Origin: Sporolactobacillus sp. THM19-2 | GTDB lineage: Bacteria > Bacillota > Bacilli > Bacillales > Sporolactobacillaceae | NCBI RefSeq assembly: GCF_004153195.1 | Contig: NZ_SEMC01000016.1 | Coordinates: 1 to 55,930, forward strand | Direction: 5' to 3' | Length of the DNA stretch: 55,930 nt | In this document: in pieces, positions 25,167-33,526 of the stretch | Layout of the letters: every line of letters starts with the position of its first letter | Numbering within the stretch: position 1 is the stretch's first letter | Program-made: the position numbers and the translations under genes | Notes under the pieces: model-generated | The model's input: only the letters and a program-made list of their open reading frames with translations | The model's database searches: none | What the model was told of the DNA's origin: nothing

Positions 25167-26285
25167 ATGCAGGTTAATTTTGGCATGCAGGAAGTGAATA
25201 ACCAAAGAATCGGTATTGGCATTTTTGCCCGTCATTTAATTACGGAACTGGTGCAATATCCTGACCTGACGTGCTCCGGACATGCCTTTCTGACCTGGCA
25301 CACCAGGCCGCAGTCCTTCTCCCGTTTTCCTTTTCCAACCAAGATTTCGCTTATCCCCGCCAGATGGATGTACAGCCCGCACAGGTCCCTGTTGCCCGTT
25401 TCCATGCGCCGGATCTGCCGGAGTTCGAGTGATATTTATCTCTATTTCAACTATAAGCTGCCGCGGGCCCGTCTTGACGGCAAAGTGATTTCAACCATTC
25501 ATGACCTGATTCCGTTAAAAACGGAAATGGAGAATCAGTCGGTCAAAGCCGATTATTTAGCTTACATTCGCGACGCCATCAGTCGATCTGATGACATTCT
25601 GACGGTTTCGGAGTGTTCAAAACGCGATATTCTCACGTATTTTCCGATTTCTGAAGAGAGAATTCATGTCATTCCCAATGGGGTTGATTTCGCCCGGTTC
25701 CACACGCCGGTTCATCCGGAAAGGCTGAAAGAGGTGAGGAAAAAATATCACTTACCGGAAAAATTCATTTTGTATTTCGGGTCCAGTCGTAAGCATAAAA
25801 ACGTGACTTCTGTTCTTAAATCCTACGCAAAGGTTCAGAAAGCAGTCAGGGACTCGGTAAAACTGGTGATCACGAACGGGAGTGAGCCGCTCAGACAGCT
25901 GGCCGGGCAGCTGGGTATTGAAAGCGACGTGCGCTTTACTGATGCTGTGGATGACCGGGATAAAGCAGCCTTTTACCAGCTGGCATCGATTAAACTGTTT
26001 ATTTCTTTATATGAAGGCTTTGGAATTCCTGTTCTGGAAGCCATGGCGGCGGGAACCCCGGTGATTGCCTCCAACGTGTCCGCTCTGCCGGAAATTTCAG
26101 GGGATGCCGCCTGGCTGGTTGATCCGCTTGATACGGATGGCATCGCTTTTGCGGTGGAAAGCGTGCTGGCCGATGATGCGTTGCGGCAGGATATGATTCA
26201 GAAAGGATTTCTGAATGCAAAAGCCTGGTCCTGGCGGCGGGCGGGTGAAAAATTACACGCCTGTCTCATGCACCTGAACGACTGA
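25167..26285 (+). CDS. GT4 family glycosyltransferase
   Basis: A 372-residue GT-B enzyme like mannosyl- or rhamnosyltransferases of O-antigen clusters. It shows [18 protein letters not shown] and [11 protein letters not shown] in the middle, [10 protein letters not shown] at the start of the donor domain, and the E-x7-E element [17 protein letters not shown]. The ribosome site is GGGAGGA. It is the last gene before a 460-base gap with a candidate leader RNA. Confidence 0.85.
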   Translation: MQVNFGMQEVNNQRIGIGIFARHLITELVQYPDLTCSGHAFLTWHTRPQSFSRFPFPTKISLIPARWMYSPHRSLLPVSMRRICRSSSDIYLYFNYKLPRARLDGKVISTIHDLIPLKTEMENQSVKADYLAYIRDAISRSDDILTVSECSKRDILTYFPISEERIHVIPNGVDFARFHTPVHPERLKEVRKKYHLPEKFILYFGSSRKHKNVTSVLKSYAKVQKAVRDSVKLVITNGSEPLRQLAGQLGIESDVRFTDAVDDRDKAAFYQLASIKLFISLYEGFGIPVLEAMAAGTPVIASNVSALPEISGDAAWLVDPLDTDGIAFAVESVLADDALRQDMIQKGFLNAKAWSWRRAGEKLHACLMHLND

Positions 26286-26745
26286 TTTCAATTTTCAGCA
26301 GCTTCCTCTGCCGCGTGCCGGGAATCTGAAGTATATTGCCCTGCTCTGATTGGGTATGCTGATAAGAGCATGGATCCTGTTACATGTGAATGCTTTCGAA
26401 AGAAGTAATCTCTCTTTCTGCCCGTCCCGGTACGTTTTCCCTTGTCATAAACCCTGTTTTCCCTGAAAAGGACACCACAATTTACACAAAATTTATACAA
26501 AAACCATAGTGCCTCTATATATGGTTTTTATAATACGATTAAGAAAGAAATTTTTATGGGAAAAGGATCAGAAAAACGAAGCCTCCGGCGTGCCTGCGAC
26601 TTGCCGGTCGGAAAGTTTTTCTTCATCTGTTTATGTCATTAAAACAGGAACTTATTTCCGGAGGAAGCGGAAAACCTGTCTACGGGAACAGTCTGACCGG
26701 CAGATTTTTTCCGGTGCTTTTCCGGAGTTCCGAACGGACTCTTGA
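26286..26745. other. Gene-free stretch inside the exopolysaccharide cluster
   Basis: There is no supported gene in 460 bases. It holds an AT-rich hairpin at 26499-26528 (arms AAAAACCATA and TATGGTTTTT) followed by TTATAAT, and a long paired structure at 26601-26710. The priming transferase starts right after it, so this is probably an internal promoter plus leader. Confidence 0.5.
26601..26710 (+). ncRNA. Candidate structured leader/attenuator before the priming transferase
   Basis: TTGCCGGTCGG (26601-26611) pairs over 11 positions with CTGACCGGCAG (26693-26703) and is directly followed by ATTTTTT, as in an intrinsic terminator. The 80-base interior has its own ACAGG/CCTGT stem and TTTCC/GGAA pairing. 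Two further hairpins (26710-26726 and about 26725-26741) lead up to the gene. Confidence 0.5.
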
Positions 26746-27426
26746 ATGAACAGTGGGGCGTTTTGTATGCATGCAGAGAAACAGATCAAGGCTTATGGTG
26801 GTTATTCAATGGTCGGTGCGCAGAAAGTAACCCTGCCTGAAAAGGTCAAACCTTATCTGTTCGTCAAACGCGGACTGGATATCGTTTTATCTGCAATGGG
26901 TATCGTGATCGCAGCACCTGTTGTCCTTTTATTCTCCATTCTGATTGTTCTTGAGACGCCCGGCTCTCCCTTTTATGTCCAGAAAAGGGTCGGAAAGGGC
27001 GGCAGGACATTTAATCTGGTAAAACTGCGCTCCATGCGAAAAGATGCTGAGCGCTCCGGTGCCCAGTGGGCCGCAGCTCATGATCCCCGGGTCACAAAGG
27101 TCGGGAAATTCATTCGTCAAACGCGGATCGATGAGTTACCTCAGCTGCTGACGGTACTGAAAGGGGACATGTCACTGATTGGACCGCGTCCTGAACGACC
27201 GTTCTTCACGGAAAAGTTTGACCGGGAAATCCCCGGTTTTAAAAATCGTCTGCTTGTGAAACCGGGTTTGACCGGGCTTGCCCAGGTAAATGGTGGATAT
27301 GATCTGACGCCGCAGGAAAAACTGGTTTTTGATCTTGAATATGTCAGTCATCTGTCTTTCACTCTGGAATGGCAAATCATGCTGAAAACCGTCAGGGTGC
27401 TGCTGACAGGTGAAGGGGCAAGGTAA
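26746..27426 (+). CDS. Priming sugar-phosphate transferase (undecaprenyl-phosphate sugar transferase)
   Basis: A 226-residue bacterial sugar transferase (PF02397). One membrane helix lies at about residues 50-70 (LDIVLSAMGIVIAAPVVLLF). Family marks follow: SPFYVQKRVGKGGRTF, KLRSMRKDAE, RQTRIDELPQLLTVLKGDMS and LIGPRPE, and the late PGLTGLAQVNG. It loads the first sugar-1-phosphate onto undecaprenyl phosphate. It is the short, single-helix form of monotopic transferases. The N-terminus is uncertain: ATG 26746 lacks a near ribosome site, and ATG 26767 has GTGGGGCG. Confidence 0.85.
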   Translation: MNSGAFCMHAEKQIKAYGGYSMVGAQKVTLPEKVKPYLFVKRGLDIVLSAMGIVIAAPVVLLFSILIVLETPGSPFYVQKRVGKGGRTFNLVKLRSMRKDAERSGAQWAAAHDPRVTKVGKFIRQTRIDELPQLLTVLKGDMSLIGPRPERPFFTEKFDREIPGFKNRLLVKPGLTGLAQVNGGYDLTPQEKLVFDLEYVSHLSFTLEWQIMLKTVRVLLTGEGAR

Positions 27427-27457
27427 CAGCCCATCTCAGAAATTGGAGGAATGCTGT

Positions 27458-28393
27458 ATGAAAAAAGCGATCGTAACAGGCGGGGCCGGTTTTATCGGAT
27501 CACATGTCGTTGAAGAACTGCTTCGACAGAACATGCATGTCGCGGTTATGGATAACTTTTCCACCGGCCATCACAGGAATATTGCCGGGCTGCCGATTGA
27601 TTTATATATCTGTGATATTGCTGATCCGTCGGTCATCAATCTGATTCAATCCAACAAGCCTGATTTCATTGTCCATCTCGCTGCCCAGGTCAGTGTCCGT
27701 CAGTCGGTGGAAGACCCGCTGTTTGATGAACGGACCAATGTTTCCGGGTCGCTGAATATCCTGAATGCGGCCCGGCTGGCGAAAGTAAAAAAGGTCGTTT
27801 TTTCTTCCTCAGCGGCCGTTTACGGCAATCCGACATTTCTGCCGGTCACAACGGATCATCCGACTCAGCCGGAGTCCCCGTACGGTCTGACCAAGCTGAC
27901 GGTTGAGCACTATCTGGACATGTTCCGGAAGTTCTATGGCCTGCCTTACGGGATCCTCAGGTTCAGTAATGTGTACGGACCGAGACAGGACGCGGCGGGT
28001 GAAGGCGGTGTCGTGTCCATTTTTGCTGATCGAATCAGGAAAGGCACGCCGCCGATGATTTATGGCGATGGTGGGCAGACCCGGGATTTCATTTACGTCC
28101 GGGATGTCGCAAAAGCGGTTGCCTGTGCCCTGAAAGTCGATCAGAGTTTTATTGCCAATGTCTCCTCCGGTACATCCGTTTCAATCAATCAGCTTTTCCA
28201 GATGATGAAAGAGGCGGCCAAGTCCGATATCGGTGTCTATTATGGCCCTGAACGTCAGGGGGATATCCGGGACAGTACCCTTTCAAATGAAGAGACGAAA
28301 TCCTTGCTCAAGTGGGCGCCCTCCTGGGATCTTCGAAAGGGCCTGCGCGAGACGGCAGGCAGCATGCGGAAAGCGAAGAACGCAGTGCTCTGA
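27458..28393 (+). CDS. NAD-dependent nucleotide-sugar epimerase (GalE-like)
   Basis: A 311-residue extended SDR. TGGAGFIGSH (residues 7-16) binds NAD, HLAAQVSVR follows, SSSAAVYG has the catalytic Ser/Thr region, and YGLTKLTVE supplies the Y-x3-K pair; RFSNVYGPRQ is typical of UDP-glucose/UDP-GlcNAc 4-epimerases. It supplies a galactose- or uronic-type precursor for the polymer. ATG 27458 with GGAGGA upstream is chosen over the longer reading, which overlaps the previous gene and lacks homology. Confidence 0.85.
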   Translation: MKKAIVTGGAGFIGSHVVEELLRQNMHVAVMDNFSTGHHRNIAGLPIDLYICDIADPSVINLIQSNKPDFIVHLAAQVSVRQSVEDPLFDERTNVSGSLNILNAARLAKVKKVVFSSSAAVYGNPTFLPVTTDHPTQPESPYGLTKLTVEHYLDMFRKFYGLPYGILRFSNVYGPRQDAAGEGGVVSIFADRIRKGTPPMIYGDGGQTRDFIYVRDVAKAVACALKVDQSFIANVSSGTSVSINQLFQMMKEAAKSDIGVYYGPERQGDIRDSTLSNEETKSLLKWAPSWDLRKGLRETAGSMRKAKNAVL

Positions 28394-28437
28394 AGCGAGA
28401 AGTTTCATATATATAGATAAAAACAGGGGATTACATG

Positions 28438-29907
28438 ATGAATCACATCAATCGGATGGCGGCGGGAACAGCCGGACTGCTGGCGATTCTGCTTGCCGGT
28501 CTGGTTGCGGCACTGCTTGTCGATTCCGCGCCGAAACAACTGTTTTTTCTTATCCTGTGGACATGGGCGCTGATTGCAGCGTGCCTTCTGATCAGAAAAA
28601 CAGTCGGAGGAGAGGACCTTTTGACAGGCGCGATGTATGTGTTCCTCGCGGCAACCTTTCTGAATCAGTCACTGCTGAGCCTGCCCGCAGGCTTTTTCAC
28701 TTTATTTATATACCGGATCATGATGCTCGTCTGTCTGATGATTCTTTTTGCACTCGCTCTCAGACGGCGTGGTCTTGCGAACCTGTGGCAGGACGTCGAA
28801 GTGAAAGGCATCCTGTACTTTTTTCTGTTCTGGATGGCTTACGGGGCGGTGTCACTTCTCTGGGCGCGTTCGGTGATCGACGGCATCAGGTATCTGTTTC
28901 TCATCGATACCGGAATCGCATTCGTTTTTCTTTCGGTTTTCGCCTTCCAAAGCATGCGCCGGCTGAGCGCTGTATTCAGGATCTGGATGGTGATGAGCGG
29001 ATGCCTGATTCTGATCGGCCTGATCAATCATTTCGCAAAGATCCAGCTGCCGACCTCCACGCTTTATGGCGGACCGGCGTACAAGCTGGGTTATCCGACA
29101 GCCGTTTTCACCAATCAGAACGATTTCGCAACGCTGCTTGCCATCTCAGTCTTTTTTTATCTTGCCTGTGCGAGAAATGTGAAAAACAGAGGGATCAGAG
29201 GTTTAGCAGCCGGTGCAGCCGTTTTGTCCGTCTATTCTATCTGGCTGACGGATTCGCGTGCCAGCCTGCTTGCCGTGACAGCAGGGATGGCGTTCTACGT
29301 CTTTTTACTCCTGCCGCAGAAGCTGAAGAAAATCGGCGTGACGGCAGGTCTCCTGCTGCTGGCCGCAGGTCTGGGCTATGCCACGCTCCATGACGGACTG
29401 CCGGGTCACCTGGCGATGGAGGAACCGCAGGATCTGGTGAACGCTGCCCCCTCATCGAACAGAGTGCGGATGGATCTGCTGCGCAGTACAGTCAGTTATC
29501 TGGCTGATTCCTGGGGCTTCGGGGTCGGTGCCGGCAATCTGCCCGTCTATCTGGAATATCAGCCGCGCTACCCGACCGGTCAGATTTATGAAGTCCATAA
29601 CTGGCTCGCAGAGATTGCCGGAAATTTCGGCATTTTCATAGCTGCCGGTTATCTGGCGGTGTACGCCGCGCTCTTTTTTGGACTGTACCGGAACAGCAGG
29701 GGACTTTCAGGCGCCGAACCGCGCATGCTGGCTGAAGGCGCCATGACGGCGATGATCGCCTTTCTGATTTCGAACATCAGTCCGAGTTCCGTCAGCAATC
29801 TGTATTTTCACTGGACCTTTCTCGGATTTATCGTCGCCCTTGTTTCTGTACTTCAAAAGAAGCGATTTTCTGAAAAAAAGATCAGAGGACAGGAGGGTTG
29901 CCTGTGA
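28438..29907 (+). CDS. O-antigen ligase/polymerase family protein (Wzy-like)
   Basis: About 489 residues with some 11-12 membrane helices and a large external loop (residues about 325-390), the layout of Wzy polymerases and WaaL ligases. The segment TNQNDFATLLA and the later VHNWLAEIAGNFG match the Wzy_C (PF04932) core. It probably polymerises flipped repeat units outside the membrane. Two adjacent ATGs occur at 28435 and 28438 after AGGGGAT. It overlaps the next gene by four bases (GTGA). Confidence 0.8.
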   Translation: MNHINRMAAGTAGLLAILLAGLVAALLVDSAPKQLFFLILWTWALIAACLLIRKTVGGEDLLTGAMYVFLAATFLNQSLLSLPAGFFTLFIYRIMMLVCLMILFALALRRRGLANLWQDVEVKGILYFFLFWMAYGAVSLLWARSVIDGIRYLFLIDTGIAFVFLSVFAFQSMRRLSAVFRIWMVMSGCLILIGLINHFAKIQLPTSTLYGGPAYKLGYPTAVFTNQNDFATLLAISVFFYLACARNVKNRGIRGLAAGAAVLSVYSIWLTDSRASLLAVTAGMAFYVFLLLPQKLKKIGVTAGLLLLAAGLGYATLHDGLPGHLAMEEPQDLVNAAPSSNRVRMDLLRSTVSYLADSWGFGVGAGNLPVYLEYQPRYPTGQIYEVHNWLAEIAGNFGIFIAAGYLAVYAALFFGLYRNSRGLSGAEPRMLAEGAMTAMIAFLISNISPSSVSNLYFHWTFLGFIVALVSVLQKKRFSEKKIRGQEGCL

Positions 29908-30578
29908 TTTCTCATAGTGTTGCGCGACTGCGTCAATATCTGTGGCTCGCACTCAGTGTTCCCATTCTCTTCGGATTGATCGGCTGGTTCGTACCGACAG
30001 GCGCGGCACCGGCAAGTTATAAAGCTGCCGTAACGTTTATCCTCGGCAGCCATCATAACCGGGTACTCAATGAACAGGAACCGGTCACGGTGCTTCTGAC
30101 GAATGCGCCGTTTTATCAGGAACAGATGCCCGATCTGTGGGAGAAAGAACAGAATGGCCTGCTCAGCCGTCTGCATGTAGCGACGCTCAGTGCCGGCCGG
30201 ATGCAGCTGACGTACACCGGGACTTCAGCAGCAGAAGCAGCGAATACGGCCAACCGGATTGCTGAAGCTTTTATCCGGCTTGATCAGAAGGAATATAACA
30301 AAAAAACGGCCGTGATTGATCAGAGTATCCAGGCCGTCAGCCGGACGGACAATGTGGCCGCAACAGCTGTTGACCGTGAACGTTTCCTTTATAAGCTGAA
30401 AACCGATCGGCTCGCTCTTCGGCCGGCAGAATTACTGGAGCCGGCCGCAGCTGCCTCAGGAAGTATCGGCAGCCCCTTTACACCAAAGAAACGTGCGGTA
30501 CTCGGCGTGATGATTGGTCTGACCTTAGTGATTCTCTGGGCGGTGTTCCCGGAATTTGTCCGGGAGAGAAAATCCTGA
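29904..30578 (+). CDS. Wzz-like chain-length / polysaccharide co-polymerase protein
   Basis: A 224-residue protein with one helix at each end (residues about 13-30 and 197-214) and a periplasm-side coiled segment between, the Wzz/CapA layout. It has TAAEAANTANRIAEAF-like helices and SPFTPKKRAVLGVMIG before the second helix. There is no C-terminal kinase domain and none is encoded nearby. The start is GTG 29904, seven bases after AGGAGG and overlapping the stop of the polymerase gene, so the two are translationally coupled. Confidence 0.65.
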   Translation: MISHSVARLRQYLWLALSVPILFGLIGWFVPTGAAPASYKAAVTFILGSHHNRVLNEQEPVTVLLTNAPFYQEQMPDLWEKEQNGLLSRLHVATLSAGRMQLTYTGTSAAEAANTANRIAEAFIRLDQKEYNKKTAVIDQSIQAVSRTDNVAATAVDRERFLYKLKTDRLALRPAELLEPAAAASGSIGSPFTPKKRAVLGVMIGLTLVILWAVFPEFVRERKS

Positions 30579-30605
30579 TCGGAAGTTCAGTGAGGAGGTC
30601 CCGTT

Positions 30606-31370
30606 ATGGTACAGATGGATCCGGAGGTATCGGTGATCACCCCGGCCTGGAATGCGGAAAAGACGATTGAAGAGGTAATCAGTTCCGTAAGAGCTCAGAC
30701 CTTTGCAAACTGGGAAATGGTGATCGTCGATGATGGCTCTTCAGATGGTACACAGGAAAAACTTGTGGCGGCGATGCTTGCCGATGAACGGATCCATCCC
30801 GTCTTTCTCAGTGAAAACAGCGGGGCTGCCGCTGCGCGCAACAAGGCTTTATATCTGGCACGCGGACGTTATGTTGCGTTTCTGGACAGTGATGATCGCT
30901 GGAAGCCAGATAAACTGGCGAAACAGCTTGCTTTCATGAAAAAACATCAGTATGCCTTTACCTTCACGGGCTATGAATATATGGATGCATCAGGCCGGCC
31001 ACTGAACAAAATCATTCATGCCCCGCAGCGCGTCACGTATCATGATCTGCTGAAAAATACCATCGTCGGCTGCCTGACTGTGATGATTGACCGCAATCAG
31101 ACCGGCAGATTTCAGATGCCTGATCTGCGTTCCCGTCAGGATCTGGCCACATGGCTGAAGCTGCTGAAGCAAGGGTTTACAGCCTATGGTCTGGATGAGA
31201 ACCTGTCGGCGTATCGTGTGGGCAGCCGAAACGCCCTGTCAGGGAATAAATGGAAGGCGGCAAAAAAGACCTGGTTTGTGTTTCGCCGGGTGGAGGGTCT
31301 GCCGCTTCCTGAGGCCTGCTGGTATTTCTGCCATTATGCGGCAAACGCGGCTATCAAACGCTTTTCATAA
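30606..31370 (+). CDS. GT2 family glycosyltransferase
   Basis: A 254-residue GT-A enzyme: VSVITPAWNAEKTI, IVDDGSSDGT, GAAAARNKAL and the metal-binding FLDSDDRW. A late basic segment has RSRQDLATWLKLL, as in TuaG-like transferases. The ribosome site is GAGGAGG. It adds a sugar to the lipid-linked unit in the cytoplasm. Confidence 0.85.
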   Translation: MVQMDPEVSVITPAWNAEKTIEEVISSVRAQTFANWEMVIVDDGSSDGTQEKLVAAMLADERIHPVFLSENSGAAAARNKALYLARGRYVAFLDSDDRWKPDKLAKQLAFMKKHQYAFTFTGYEYMDASGRPLNKIIHAPQRVTYHDLLKNTIVGCLTVMIDRNQTGRFQMPDLRSRQDLATWLKLLKQGFTAYGLDENLSAYRVGSRNALSGNKWKAAKKTWFVFRRVEGLPLPEACWYFCHYAANAAIKRFS

Positions 31371-31377
31371 CAGGGGG

Positions 31378-32550
31378 ATGATCCGGCTGAAACATGTACA
31401 TATTATTGTCGCAACAGGCGTATGGGCTCAGGACGGACTCCGGTACCGCCGCCATCGTCTCGCCGGCTTTTTACAGAAGCAGCAGGAAACAGAGAAGGTG
31501 ATCTGGCTCTGCCCGACGCCGGACCGGACCTTATCCGGCTTCACCGGGCTGCCTGGTGGCATTCTTCAGTTTGCTGTACCGGACCCTTTTCCTCAGAAGG
31601 CATTCCGTTTCTGTCGTTTTCTGTCGTTTTATTATAAAAAGAAGCTTTCAGCACTTCATGCGATGCTTGAGCGTTTCAGAGGGCATGCACACGTCTTTCT
31701 GTGGTTTACGTGCCCGCTCTTCCCTGAAGTAATGAATCTGTATGCATGGGATAAGGTGATCTATGACTGCAGTGATTTCTGGGCGGCGCCGATCAGCGGC
31801 AAGATGTCGCTGCCCTACCGGCTCAGGAGTATTCTGATTTCCCATGCTGAGAGAAAAATTATCAGTCGGGCAGATCTCATTTTCTGCACCTCTGATTATC
31901 TGAGAAATCAGGTGACGCAGCGGGTGCAGCCGGATAAATGCACACGCGTACGGACATATGAGAATGGCGTCGACTACAGCCTGTTCACTCAATCTTCCGT
32001 CGCGGCGGGCCATGTCCTTCCGGAGCATTTCACGGGGCCTGTACTCGGCTATATCGGCGGCATCAAACCAAAACTGGATTTTCGTCTGATTCAGGACGCG
32101 GCGCGAAAAAGGCGGGACTGGCTCTTCCTTTTTGTCGGACCGGATGGAACAGGAGAAGACCCGGCATTCCGTGAGCTGCTTCAGGAAAAAAATGTCATCT
32201 GGACCGGAAGCGTGTCCCCTGCTGAAGTACCGAAATACATGAAGCTGGTTGATGTCGGGATCATGCCCTATAAACTGTCTCCGTATAATGCGGCTGTTTT
32301 TCCATTGAAACTGTTTGAATTTCTCGCTGCCGGGAAACCGGCTGTCGGCATCAATCTGCCGTCAACCGCCGCTTATGCAGCAGACTCGGTGTATGCCGAG
32401 ATCGACCGTTCCGATACCGATACCTTTATTCATGTATGTGAAGAAATGTTGCGGGGAAAAGATGATCCTGACCTGAAGGCAAGAAGAACACGCCTCGCGA
32501 AGAGCAGGGACTGGGACGCGATTTTTCAGAAGATGGCCAATCAGCTCTGA
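31378..32550 (+). CDS. Glycosyltransferase (GT-B, GT4-like)
   Basis: A 390-residue protein with a GT-B layout: acceptor half with VIYDCSDFWA and ADLIFCTSDYLRNQV, donor half starting at GPVLGYIGGIKPKLDF. A GIMPYKLSPYNAAVFPLKLFEFLAAGKP region replaces the usual E-x7-E. This pattern is common in teichuronic/exopolysaccharide clusters (TuaH-like). AGGGGG directly abuts ATG 31378, so the exact start is uncertain. It is the last gene of the cluster; a gene-free, repeat-rich 960 bases follow. Confidence 0.75.
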   Translation: MIRLKHVHIIVATGVWAQDGLRYRRHRLAGFLQKQQETEKVIWLCPTPDRTLSGFTGLPGGILQFAVPDPFPQKAFRFCRFLSFYYKKKLSALHAMLERFRGHAHVFLWFTCPLFPEVMNLYAWDKVIYDCSDFWAAPISGKMSLPYRLRSILISHAERKIISRADLIFCTSDYLRNQVTQRVQPDKCTRVRTYENGVDYSLFTQSSVAAGHVLPEHFTGPVLGYIGGIKPKLDFRLIQDAARKRRDWLFLFVGPDGTGEDPAFRELLQEKNVIWTGSVSPAEVPKYMKLVDVGIMPYKLSPYNAAVFPLKLFEFLAAGKPAVGINLPSTAAYAADSVYAEIDRSDTDTFIHVCEEMLRGKDDPDLKARRTRLAKSRDWDAIFQKMANQL

Positions 32551-32690
32551 AGGCACGCCCGGAAGAGGCGCCCGGCAGTTCATTGCAATGAGTTGTGAAG
32601 TTAATTTCTTCCAAAACAGAGGGGAAGTCGCAGGGTCAAAACATATGAAAAATACAGTGGGACGATGATCTCTATGAGTTTAATGTATCA

Positions 32691-32807
32691 GTCCGAATCC
32701 GTGAAAAGTTGGTCCAAATTCAAGAAAAGTTGATCCGAATCCCTGAAAAGTTGGTCCAAACCCGAAAAAAGTCGGACCAAATCACAGAAAAGTCGGTCCA
32801 AACTCGG
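32691..32807. repeat. 21-bp tandem repeat, five full copies plus a half copy
   Basis: Units start at 32703, 32724, 32745, 32766 and 32787, after a half unit at 32691. The consensus is GAAAAGTTGGTCCAAA plus five variable bases. The period is seven codons; in one frame it reads EKLVQIQ-like heptads, but that frame has no start codon or ribosome site. Confidence 0.9.
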
Positions 32808-32942
32808 GGATGATAAGGAAAACCTGAAGGCGTATGGTCAAAATCTGAGACGATTTACAACAATATGAAAAATACAGAGGGGGGGTTCCCGGGATCCGCT
32901 CTTATCGACTGGGGGGGCAGGTTAAGCGCATGATCAGATGAA

Positions 32943-33130
32943 TAGACGGAAAAATTCCGCTTACTTAAGTCATTCAATTTAAAAACAGCTAAAATAGACG
33001 GAGAGATTCCGTCTATTGACCCAGAAAACGGGAAAATGGAGCTTTTTGCCTGGCCTAATCGGAAAACTTCCACTTATCTGCCCCTCGAAATGCGTGCCGT
33101 TCTGCCTCTGACCGGAAAATTTCCGCTTAT
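32943..33130. repeat. Four dispersed near-palindromes of the CGGAAAATTTCCG type
   Basis: Copies lie near 32943 (GACGGAAAAATTCCGCTTA), 32996 (GACGGAGAGATTCCGTCTA), 33058 (ATCGGAAAACTTCCACTTA) and 33111 (ACCGGAAAATTTCCGCTTA). They are spaced 53-62 bases apart; each is roughly palindromic and ends in a CTTA-like tail. Confidence 0.75.
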
Positions 33131-33356
33131 TTTACTTTTTGCTCTCAGGACAAAACATCTGATGACAAGTAAGTGAGAAGAAAACCCTCGCGAGGTGGGA
33201 GATGGCCTGCGGGGCTTTGAAAGGGAGCGCAAAACGCAGAAGAAGAGTCGCCCGGCCAGGAAGGCAGCCCTTTGACCATCTGGAAAAGTTGCGCTGCTTA
33301 GATTGGCATGATGAAAAAAATCAACATTGCAAAAAGTTCGAGTGTATTTTTTTATA

Positions 33357-33384
33357 TTGACTTACCCCCTGTTCTGTATATAAT
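33357..33384 (+). promoter_or_regulatory. SigA-type promoter of the polyamine cluster
   Basis: TTGACT (33357-33362), 16-base spacer, perfect TATAAT (33379-33384). It gives a leader of about 135 bases before speD. Confidence 0.7.
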
Positions 33385-33526
33385 TAATATTGATTTTTGT
33401 CTCTTATTAGATAATCTCTTCATTTAACCCTCCCGACGATGTTCCTGTCACTTGAATGGATCCCCGTTTTTTTCTGCCTGGTATCCTTTAATTACCTGAA
33501 TATAGAGAAAGGCTGTGAGGACAGGG

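Larger units (their letters stand above)
32551..33526. other. Repeat-rich gene-free region between exopolysaccharide and polyamine genes
   Basis: No gene is supported across about 975 bases. It holds a 21-bp tandem array (32691-32807), a 15-base direct repeat ATATGAAAAATACAG at 32643 and 32863, four dispersed palindromes (32943-33130) and, at the right, the speD promoter (33357-33384) with a 140-base untranslated leader. Confidence 0.7.

Noticed and set aside
28233-29393. 386-codon frame overlapping the Wzy-like gene
   Set aside because: Arg/Ser/His-rich composition typical of a shadow frame; the Wzy frame in another phase has clear membrane helices.
32691-32807. CRISPR array
   Set aside because: The repeats are directly adjacent with drift throughout each unit; there are no unique spacers and no cas genes.
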